From the NCBI GenBank assembly GCA_021927905.1, contig BLLK01000046.1, forward strand, positions 558,001 through 622,000: 64,000 nt of DNA, in the 5' to 3' direction. This stretch comes from Chaetoceros tenuissimus. Lineage: Eukaryota; Bacillariophyta; Thalassiosirophyceae; Chaetocerotales; Chaetocerotaceae. Positions within the stretch are counted from its first letter, which is position 1. Each line of letters begins with the position of its first letter. The notes under the pieces were generated by a model. The model had not been told where the DNA came from. It did no database searches and worked only from the letters and a program-made list of their open reading frames with translations. Position numbers and translations under genes: made by a program. Of this stretch, positions 23,389-33,569 are shown in pieces.

Positions 23389-23973
23389 CTAGATAGACTT
23401 AGAAGCTTCCTTCAGAGCCTTCTGATGCAAGCGATGAGAGTACCGACGAATACGAAGCCCTTCAATGAAGTAGCCAGATCCGAGCGGTTCTCCAGACGAA
23501 CTGCTTGCCTTGAGAATTCCACGGGAGGGTGGACGCATCTCAGCTGATTTCTTCGGAAGATCACAATCTTTTGGACATCCCTTATGAAGATACCAGTACT
23601 TATCGGCAAGCCTCCCAAGTGGTCTTTCACGAGTTTCACGATTTGGCGCAAATCTCACAGACCGGGAGGAGGAAGGAAGGTTGGATGCTCTGGAAGAAGC
23701 TCCGCTTGCAGCAGTAGCATTTCCACCAGTGTTGGTACATCCATCGGTTCCTTCCGTGCTTCCCGAAGCCGAGGTGCTATCAGCACAGTCGACATCCGAG
23801 TCGCAACTCTTTCTGTGTACTAAGAATACAACAGAGAGAAACTTTGCAAACAATCCAAATCCTTCAGCCCGAGGGCTCTCTGGAGAGCTTGACTTTTCAT
23901 CCTCACTGCTAGCAGCAAGGGGGGAGCGCGATGCAGGTGAGCCTGCGATGAGCTTACGAATTGGAAACTTCAT
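23389..23973 (-). CDS. Small Ser-rich protein of unknown function with PP1-docking-like motifs
   Basis: 194 aa from the ATG at 23971-23973; the frame is open further upstream, but only through a TTG codon and low-complexity sequence, so I prefer this start (MKFPIRKLIAGSPASRSPL). The middle is Ser/Gly/Ala-rich and disordered. The C-terminal part is basic and better ordered: RSVRFAPNRETRERPLGRL, then SRGILKASSSSG, and IRRYSHRLHQKALKEASKS. RSVRF fits the RVxF consensus and GILK the SILK consensus for protein phosphatase 1 docking; both are short and could be chance. There is no signal peptide. Family not recognised. Confidence 0.55.
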   Translation of the reverse strand: MKFPIRKLIAGSPASRSPLAASSEDEKSSSPESPRAEGFGLFAKFLSVVFLVHRKSCDSDVDCADSTSASGSTEGTDGCTNTGGNATAASGASSRASNLPSSSRSVRFAPNRETRERPLGRLADKYWYLHKGCPKDCDLPKKSAEMRPPSRGILKASSSSGEPLGSGYFIEGLRIRRYSHRLHQKALKEASKSI

Positions 23974-24545
23974 CCTCGATATTGCTTTACTTAAAGCTTG
24001 TGCTTGTTGAGAAGAAGTGTTGGTCGGTTGCTGAGAGATGAGAGAAGAAAAGTTGCTTTGTGCATTTTGGTTTTGAACATATGTCGTCTTGAAGTGGTGA
24101 AGGGCGAAAAGTCGTACATTGACAATGAGTACTAAATTACTACTTGGATTGGGTAAAGCAAAGAAAGGAGCAAAAACCTTGAGCCTTTGATATTCTTTAT
24201 TACATACATACATACATACAATCGAAAAGAACAGCAAGGAGAAGCGTGCATATTACATGAAACAAATGTTTTTGATATCTAAAAACTAAAAGAAACGATG
24301 CATTTTTAAAAAAGAAAAGTAATATGAAAAATCAAAGTAAATCAAAATTTGCACATGATAATGTCGCAAAGAAGAACCATATCTAATTTATTACGAAATC
24401 AATATGGCATACAAGTAAATTAATTCTATACACGATTTGTGATGCCATCATTCCTTCCATTGGACAGTTTCACGTAGTAGGAAAAGCTCAAATAGCAACA
24501 GAAAATCATATATTAAACCATATTTCAATTTTTATCCTTCAACAT
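23974..24545. other. Intergenic region with a (TACA)n microsatellite
   Basis: Contains a TACA tetranucleotide run at about 24200-24220. The rest is AT-rich sequence upstream of the small Ser-rich gene and downstream of the transaldolase remnant. No other gene or structured element is seen. Confidence 0.4.
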
Positions 24546-25135
24546 TTAGGCCTTATTCTCACGAACTTTAGCAATGATAATTTTCTCAAGCTTATCAGTT
24601 TCACCGATAAATGCGCGAAGACCCTCAGCGAGTTTATCTGTCCCACATCCATCCATGTTCAAGAAATATCTGAATTCTTTCTCATCCATCATGCCACCCC
24701 CAAGTTCTTCTTCGTCTGATGATTTTGCAGAATCTACATCAAGCGCTTGTGCTACTTCTTCTTCGCTTGCTTCCAACTTTTCCAATAGAGGTGCTGGAAT
24801 CGTCATTCTATCTAAACCTGCTAGTGCAATTATCTCATCAGTCTCGAAACCTGGTCCACGAGATGGTCTCCAACTAGCTGGCATACAAATAGTATCATGT
24901 CCAAACTTCTTGTAGTAATTACAAATCTTTCTACATAGGACAACTCCTTCGTCATCTTCTGGCTGAGTTGGTTCTGTTCGACCATCCTTTATCTAATACT
25001 TTTCTCGGAAATGGAGAAATGAAATGACTTCCATGTTGAGCACAAGCGACCGCTTGGACAAACGAGAAAATAAAGGTAAGCTAACATTGAATCCCTTCCC
25101 TTTTCAAACCTTCTACAGCTAGGATTGATTCTCGA
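24546..25135 (-). pseudogene. Transaldolase 3' remnant (broken copy)
   Basis: The last ~145 codons are intact transaldolase sequence: KDGRTEPTQPEDDEGVV, KKFGHDTICMPASWRPSRG, LAGLDRMTIPAPLLEKL and MDEKEFRYFLNMDGCGTDKL, ending at TAA/TAG near 24546. Upstream the homology continues but is damaged. AVEGLKREGIQC is followed by an in-frame TAG (25081-25083) where Asn is normal in the family. Then LTFIFSFVQAVACAQHGSHF leads to SPFPRKVLD and a +1 frameshift near 24983-24993, where a short conserved stretch is also missing. Nothing recognisable remains beyond about 25135, so the N-terminal half, with the Schiff-base lysine region, is absent. A splice acceptor (GTATTAG) just before the intact part could hide the shift but would not fix the stop. 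The active gene must be elsewhere. Confidence 0.75.
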
Positions 25136-25284
25136 TGAACATTATAGTGTGACTTTAGAAGTTTATTTCAAATGAACCATAATGCACCCTTTCCATTTTA
25201 TCAGCCTTTCTCTTCAGTCATTTTTGCCTTAGGCCATTTCGCTTTTTAGGTATACAAATGTTATTACATCCGAGTTGTGACTAC

Positions 25285-28200
25285 TTATGGTGAATTGATG
25301 AGTCTATCTATGTGTCCGTTTGGAGCTAGAGCAGATTTCAAATTATCCCTTAGAGCAGAGGAAAGATCATCAAGCAGAAAGGATGCTTCAAGCGACACCG
25401 TGACATCAACATATGCGCATTTGTGAAATGTATCGATCGGCTCAAAACATTGCGCTGTTTTAAAGAATATGGTGAGTTATGTAAGAAATAAATGCGCATA
25501 AATTGAATTGAATCAGGAGAAACTTACGGAAATAGAGTAAACGCATGGATAAATCATAATCAACCATACAAATGTCAGGAATCTCGACGAGGCAGTTTGA
25601 TTTTTCCTCTACAGTTTTTCTGACCACATCATTGAGGCTTGCGTTTAGAATAGGTTCTATATCCTGTACGAGATACTCAATCGAGAAAAAGATATTGATG
25701 TCATCATTGACTACACAAAGAGTGTGAGTCATACTGAACAACATGCATGAATTATGAGAAATAACTTTGTATGCTTTACTTACACTTTGGTAATGATGGT
25801 GCACTGCTCGGCTTTCTGGACAACGAAGGGGATCCAGACAAAAAAATACTCGGAGATGATGTGGGCGAAATAGATGGTGAATGACTTGGGCTATTTGATG
25901 GCACACATAGTCCGGGTGTGTTGATGATCAAGTCAAATGCTTCGGAGCGAAGTGACTTTTTCACAAAATCCTTCAAATTTTGTGAAGTTTCTGCATCAAG
26001 AATAAATTCAGAAGTAGCTGGTGACATTTCAACGTTTAATTCTGCCAAACCACACATGAAATCAGAAGCTGCAATGATATCATCTAAACAGTCTACATCA
26101 AGATTGAGAAAAAGATAAGCTCCAAAGTAACACATATATCATAAAAACTTACCTATATCATTGATACTCGAAGAAACCTTCACTTCTACATTACAGTCCG
26201 ATGCCGTACAAGAAAAAAACTCAAGTATGGCGTCATGAACGAACATATCGGTAATCGAAACGAAACAATCACTGTTATATTCAACATAAAAAGTGAAAGT
26301 AAAAGAATCTAAAGCAACTGTAGGAAATGCCGAAGGTAATGAGAAAACCGAAGGACTTGGATTGAGACTTGGTGATTGCGAAGCAGAGGGTAACAAAGAA
26401 GGTGAAGAAGACGGCTGTGAAGACAACACCGATGGTCGGAAGCTTAAACTAGGCATATTTGTATCATTTACTGACGGAAACGAAGATACCGTAGGACTGT
26501 CACTTCGAAGATGAGAAGGCACTGATGACATAGTCGGCTCAGATGACGGTACCGAAGATGCAGAAACTGATGGACTGAGCGTTGGTGATATACTCAATGA
26601 TGGCTCTGTAGACCCTGCTACACTAGGCTCGCTAGATGTGACCAATGTCGGCCTACTACTATCACTAGGAGACGATGATGCAGACACTGATGGACTTGAG
26701 CTTGATGTTGGCAGCCCCGATGGACTGCTCGTAGGCTTACCAGTCACAGTAGGAGATGTGCTTGGGAGTACCGACGGTGCTTGACTTGGTACAGATGACG
26801 TTGTAGGCGCTGATGATGGACTCTCGGATGGTGATCGTGAAAAGATATTCACATGCAAATATTCATCCACAGACAAACACACATCATGCACTAGTCTTGA
26901 TCCATCCTCTGCTGTATACACTACCACATCCAACAAAGACACTGTGCTGTCTTCATCACATATTGACTCTTCTCCAAGTACTGTACAAGTCATCTGCCAA
27001 TACGTCTGTACAAGCTCCACAGGCAACTCACTGAAACTCTCCACATCCAACAAGCCTTCGCTACGACTTGCTACAAACTCCAAATATGCATCCTTTGTCA
27101 ATGTACCTTCCGATGCAACCACAGACTCCACCAAGCTGTCGATACACTTCTGATGTACAACCGACGGACTCTCGCTGTGCAGCATTGTAGGAGCTGCTGA
27201 AATGGTCGGCTCAGATGACGGTACCGAAGATGCAGATACTGATGGACTGAGCGTTGGTGATATACTCAATGATGGCTCTGTAGACCCTGCTACACTAGGC
27301 TCGCTAGATGTGACCAATGTCGGCCTACTACTATCACTAGGAGACGATGATGCAGACACTGATGGACTTGAGCTTGATGTTGGCAGCCCCGATGGACTGC
27401 TCGTAGGCTTGCCAGTCACAGTAGGAGATGTGCTTGGGAGTACCGACGGTGCTTGACTTGGTACAGATGACGTTGTAGGCGCTGATGATGGACTCTCGGA
27501 TGGTGATCGTGAAAAGATATTCACATGCAAATATTCATCCACAGACAAACACACATCATGCACTTGTCTTGATCCATCCTCTGCTGTATACACTACCACA
27601 TCCAACAAAGACACTGTGCTGTCTTCATCACATATTGACTCTTCTCCAAGTACTGTACAAGTCATCTGCCAATACGTCTGTACAAGCTCCACAGGTAACT
27701 CACTGAAACTCTCCACATCCAACAAGCCTTCGCTACGACTTGCTACAAACTCCAAATATGCATCCTTTGTCAATGTACCTTCCGATGCAACCACAGACTC
27801 CACCAAGCTGTCGATACACTTCTGATGTACAACCGACGGACTCTCGCTGTGCAGCATTGTAGGAGCTGCTGAAATAGTTGGCTCAGATGACGGTACCGAA
27901 GATGCAGAAACTGATGGACTGAGCGTTGGTGATATACTCAATGATGGCTCTGTAGACCCTGCTACACTAGGCTCGCTAGATGTGACCAATGTCGGCCTAC
28001 TACTATCACTAGGAGACGATGATGCAGACACTGATGGACTTGAGCTTGATGTTGGCAGCCCCGATGGACTGCTCGTAGGCTTGCCAGTCACAGTAGGAGA
28101 TGTGCTTGGGAGTACCGACGGTCCTTGACTTGGTACAGATGACGTTGTAGGCGCTGATGATGGACTCTCGGATGGTGATCGTGAAAAGATATTCACATGC

Positions 28201-31200
28201 AAATATTCATCCACAGACAAACACACATCATGCACTAGTCTTGATCCATCCTCTGCTGTATACACTACCACATCCAACAAAGACACTGTGCTGTCTTCAT
28301 CACATATTGACTCTTCTCCAAGTACTGTACAAGTCATCTGCCAATACGTCTGTACAAGCTCCACAGGTAACTCACTGAAACTCTCCACATCCAACAAGCC
28401 TTCGCTACGACTTGCTACAAACTCCAAATATGCATCCTTTGTCAATGTACCTTCCGATGCAACCACAGACTCCACCAAGCTGTCGATACACTTCTGATGT
28501 ACAACCGACGGACTCTCGCTGTGCAGCATTGTAGGAGCTGCTGAAATAGTCGGCTCAGATGACGGTACCGAAGATGCAGATACTGATGGACTGAGCGTTG
28601 GTGATATACTCAATGATGGCTCTGTAGATCCTGCTACACTAGGCTCGCTAGATGTGACCAATGTCGGCCTACTACTATCACTCGGAGATGAAGATGCAGA
28701 CACTGATGGACTTGAGCTTGATGTTGGCAGCCCCGATGGACTGCTCGTGGAAGCTTGCCAGTCACAGTAGGAGATGTGCTTGGGAGTACCGACGGTGCTT
28801 GACTTGGTACAGATGACGTTGTAGGCGCTGATGATGGACTCTCGGATGGTGATCGTGAAAAGATATTCACATGCAAATATTCATCCACAGACAAACACAT
28901 CATGCACTAGTCTTGATCCATCCTCTGCTGTATACACTACCACATCCAACAAAGACACTGTGCTGTCTTCATCACATATTGACTCTTCTCCAAGTACTGT
29001 ACAAGTCATCTGCCAATACGTCTGTACAAGCTCCACAGGCAACTCACTGAAACTCTCCACATCCAACAAGCCTTCGCTACGACTTGCTACAAACTCCAAA
29101 TATGCATCCTTTGTCAATGTACCTTCCGATGCAACCACAGACTCCACCAAGCTGTCGATACACTTCTGATGTACAACCGACGGACTCTCGCTGTGCAGCA
29201 TTGTAGGAGCTGCTGAAATAGTCGGCTCAGATGACGGTACCGAAGATGCAGATACTGATGGACTGAGCGTTGGTGATATACTCAATGATGGCTCTGTAGA
29301 CCCTGCTACACTAGGCTCGCTAGATGTGACCAATGTCGGCCTACTACTATCACTAGGAGACGATGATGCAGACACTGATGGACTTGAGCTTGATGTTGGC
29401 AGCCCCGATGGACTGCTCGTAGGCTTGCCAGTCACAGTAGGAGATGTGCTTGGGAGTACCGACGGTGCTTGACTTGGTACAGATGACGTTGTAGGCGCTG
29501 ATGATGGACTCTCGGATGGTGATCGTGAAAAGATATTCACATGCAAATATTCATCCACAGACAAACACACATCATGCACTAGTCTTGATCCATCCTCTGC
29601 TGTATACACTACCACATCCAACAAAGACACTGTGCTGTCTTCATCACATATTGACTCTTCTCCAAGTACTGTACAAGTCATCTGCCAATACGTCTGTACA
29701 AGCTCCACAGGTAACTCACTGAAACTCTCCACATCCAACAAGCCTTCGCTACGACTTGCTACAAACTCCAAATATGCATCCTTTGTCAATGTACCTTCCG
29801 ATGCAACCACAGACTCCACCAAGCTGTCGATACACTTCTGATGTACAACCGACGGACTCTCGCTGTGCAGCATTGTAGGAGCTGCTGAAATAGTCGGCTC
29901 AGATGACGGTACCGAAGATGCAGATACTGATGGACTGAGCGTTGGTGATATACTCAATGATGGCTCTGTAGACCCTGCTACACTAGGCTCGCTAGATGTG
30001 ACCAATGTCGGCCTACTACTATCACTAGGAGACGATGATGCAGACACTGATGGACTTGAGCTTGATGTTGGCAGCCCCGATGGACTGCTCGTAGGCTTGC
30101 CAGTCACAGTAGGAGATGTGCTTGGGAGTACCGACGGTGCTTGACTTGGTACAGATGACGTTGTAGGCGCTGATGATGGACTCTCGGATGGTGATCGTGA
30201 AAAGATATTCACATGCAAATATTCATCCACAGACAAACACACATCATGCACTAGTCTTGATCCATCCTCTGCTGTATACACTACCACATCCAACAAAGAC
30301 ACTGTGCTGTCTTCATCACATATTGACTCTTCTCCAAGTACTGTACAAGTCATCTGCCAATACGTCTGTACAAGCTCCACAGGTAACTCACTGAAACTCT
30401 CCACATCCAACAAGCCTTCGCTACGACTTGCTACAAACTCCAAATATGCATCCTTTGTCAATGTACCTTCCGATGCAACCACAGACTCCACCAAACTGTC
30501 GATACACTTCTGATGTACAACCGACGGACTCTCGCTGTGCAGCATTGTAGGAGCTGCTGAAATAGTTGGCTCAGATGACGGTACCGAAGATGCAGATACT
30601 GATGGACTGAGCGTTGGTGATATACTCAATGATGGCTCTGTAGATCCTGCTACACTAGGCTCGCTAGATGTGACCAATGTCGGCCTACTACTATCACTAG
30701 GAGACGAAGATGCAGACACTGATGGACTTGAGCTTGATGTTGGCAGCCCCGATGGACTGCTCGTAGGCTTGCCAGTCACAGTAGGAGATGTGCTTGGGAG
30801 TACCGACGGTCCTTGACTTGGTACAGATGACGTTGTAGGCGCTGATGATGGACTCTCGGATGGTGATCGTGAAAAGATATTCACATGCAAATATTCATCC
30901 ACAGACAAACACACATCATGCACTAGTCTTGATCCATCCTCTGCTGTATACACTACCACATCCAACAAAGACACTGTGCTGTCTTCATCACATATTGACT
31001 CTTCTCCAAGTACTGTACAAGTCATCTGCCAATACGTCTGTACAAGCTCCACAGGTAACTCACTGAAACTCTCCACATCCAACAAGCCTTCGCTACGACT
31101 TGCTACAAACTCCAAATATGCATCCTTTGTCAATATACCTTCCGATGCAACCACAGACTCCACCAAGCTGTCGATACACTTCTGATGAACAACCGACGGA

Positions 31201-33248
31201 CTCTCGCTGTGCAGCATTGTAGGAGCTGCCGATACAGTCGGCTCAGATGACGGTACCGAAGATGCAGACACTGATGGACCCGACGATGGTGATATACTCA
31301 ATGATGGCTCTGTAGATCCTGCTATACTAGGCTCGCTAGATGTGACCAATGTCGGCTTGATACTCACACTCGGAGATGAAGATGCAGACACTGATGGACT
31401 TGAGCTTGATGTTGGCAGCCCCGATGGACTGCTCGTAGGCTTACCAGTCATAGTAGGCGATGCACTTGGAAGTACTGACGGTCCTTGACTTGGTACAGAT
31501 GACGTTGTAGGCGCTGATGATGGACTCTCGGATGGTGATCGTGAAAAGATATTCACATGCAAATATTCATCCACAGACAAACACACATCATGCACTAGTC
31601 TTGATCCATCCTCTGCTGTATACACTACCACATCCAACAAAGACACTGTGCTGTCTTCATCACATATTGACTCTTCTCCAAGTACTGTACAAGTCATCTG
31701 CCAATACGTCTGTACAAGCTCCACAGGCAACTCACTGAAACTCTCCACATCCAACAAGCCTTCGCTACGACTTGCTACAAACTCCAAATATGCATCCTTT
31801 GTCAATGTACCTTCCGATGCAACCACAGACTCCACCAAGCTGTCGATACACTTCTGTTGAACAACCGACGGACTCTCGCTGTGCAGCATTGTAGGAGCTG
31901 CTGAAATAGTCGGCTCAGATGACGGTGCCGAAGATGCAGACACTGATGGACTGAGCGTTGGTGATATGCTCAATGATGGCTCTGTAGATCCTGCTATACT
32001 AGGCTCACTAGATGTGACCAATGCCGGCTTGATACTCACACTCGGAGATGCTGATTTTTTCTTTGTTGGAGCCATTGATGCTGTTGGAATTATTGTTGGG
32101 CTCTTTGTTGGTGCATTTGAGATTGATGGATGCATTGTTTTTTGTATTGATGGTATATCTGAAGGTTGTGATGATGGCTTATAATCGACAATGAATTTGT
32201 CTAAATCTTTACATAGTCTTTCGATTGTTGGTTTTCCTTCTGCATTGATATGATTGAATAATTCACTGATTGTTACGGACCCTTCTTCTACGCATGATTC
32301 AGGATTTATTTCGCAGATTGTTCTCCAATATATCTGTGCTAGTTCCGTTGTTTCATTGTCAAACTTGACCTTATCAATCAAACCATCACTTTCATATTTT
32401 AAATAGAGGAACAAAGAATTCTGATTAAAAATACCGGCAGTAAATATTGCAGCATTTTGTATCCCCGTCTTGCAGCGCAACAATGAAATTGAAATTGGAG
32501 ACTGACTAGGTCTGGAGCTAATGTCTGTAGAAGGATTAATGGATGGGGAACTAGATTTCATGGAAGGTTGCATTGTGCTTTCATCTGTTGGTCTTTCTGA
32601 AGTATTTGATGGTAATGATGACGGAATTTCGGTTATCGTATTTGTTGGTCTGGACAAAGTTGGTGAAGTAGACGGCGATTTCATTGGAAAAGATCTTGCT
32701 GGACTTTGGCTTTGTTTTAGCGTAGGAACAGCTGTTGGTACTTCAGATGAACTGTATGATGGGGCACTTGTTGTTGTTATTCTTCCCAAGTAAAGATCCA
32801 CCCTTTTACATAATTGATAGATTAAAAATATTCCACTTCGTGCTTCGTACTCCATGATTTCGTGAACAGTGACACCCTGATCTTCTGCACAATCTTCTTC
32901 ATTCACCGAGCATACCACAAACCAGTATATGTGCACTAACCCTAAGATCTCAAAGTCAAATTTCGTTTTGCGAATGGATCCTTTTGATTCTAAATCAATG
33001 AATTGAAGATAAGCTTCAACTTCAAACATGTCATTATGTTCAGATGTCGCAGTATATAAATTTCCGACACATTCATCATACTCTTTCTTAGTAAGAGGAT
33101 TCTCGTCTCCCTCAGCTTCAAGGTATGTGTTTGGTGTATATTTTGCATGAGATGGACATATGAGGCATGAGAGTAATATATTTGTAGCTAGTATAAACGT
33201 CACTTTCCACTGTTGCAAATTCCTATTTCTAATTCTGGATCTTCTCAT
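25285..33248 (-). CDS. Giant secreted Ser/Pro-rich tandem-repeat protein (frame interrupted once)
   Basis: Exon 1 is 33248-26153, followed by exons 26092-25784, 25710-25528 and 25454-25285 (introns 60, 73 and 73 nt, all GTAAGT donors). If the paired indels in one unit (see findings) are set aside, the total is about 2585 aa. As read, translation stops at 28881, giving a 1455-aa product, and a second 854-codon frame resumes downstream. Residues 1-36 form a signal peptide (SCLICPSHAK). Two diverged copies of a ~95-aa four-cysteine domain follow, then eight nearly identical 224-aa units, each holding the domain (KCIDSLVESVV ... LVQTYWQMTCTVL ... DVCLSVDEYL) plus a PSxSPS linker. Three C-terminal exons add a different Cys-containing region ending LDDLSSALRDNLKSALAP. 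PSxPS-linked secreted proteins are typical of diatom cell walls or adhesives; that role is inference. Confidence 0.75.
26530..32047 (-). repeat. Tandem array of about 8.2 copies of a 672-bp coding unit
   Basis: Equivalent anchors fall at 26813, 27485, 28157, 28831, 29501, 30173, 30845 and 31517. The spacing is 672 bp except 674 then 670 around the indel-bearing unit. Each unit encodes 224 aa. Inner units differ by only a few bases, while the units at the two ends, especially the 5' one near 31.2-32.0 kb, carry more differences. This edge effect is typical of unequal crossing-over or gene conversion. The array looks richer in GC than its surroundings. Confidence 0.95.
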
Positions 33249-33569
33249 CTTTCTTTTTTAAAATTTTGAAAGTGGTCAATACTTGAGACAATTGGATTCG
33301 TATCTGCCACTGCAAAAGATGGAAACCCTCTCTATATCTTGTGAGGATTGGCCACAGGTGTTGCTGTTTCGTTCTCATGTTCCCTCTTCCACATGTTACA
33401 TGTTATTGCACTTCGGCGGGAAATATGAGAATCCACTCACATCTCATCTTTTGCAAATTTACATTAAAATAGGAACATATACATCTATATTAGACATATT
33501 GAAGTCTTATTTTAAGTCTTATTTCAAGTACACGACTTGGAGTCATACTACGATTGGAAGAATTCCACA
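33249..33569. promoter_or_regulatory. Intergenic region upstream of the giant repeat-protein gene
   Basis: About 320 bp between the start of the repeat-protein gene and the 3' end of the DUF1800-DUF1501 gene, both on the minus strand. A short imperfect TCTTATTT/AAGTCTTATT duplication is seen near 33500-33530. No gene is evident. Confidence 0.35.

Noticed and set aside
24546-24992. Intact small transaldolase-like gene of its own
   Set aside because: A 112-148-codon C-terminal piece lacks the catalytic lysine half; damaged upstream homology shows it is a remnant.
26813-31860. Regularly spaced 73-aa and 69-aa plus-strand frames across the repeat array
   Set aside because: They recur every 672 bp only because the underlying coding unit on the minus strand is repeated; they are antisense shadows.
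26530-32047. Possible CRISPR or satellite array
   Set aside because: Units are 672 bp with a continuous protein-coding frame and no spacer structure.
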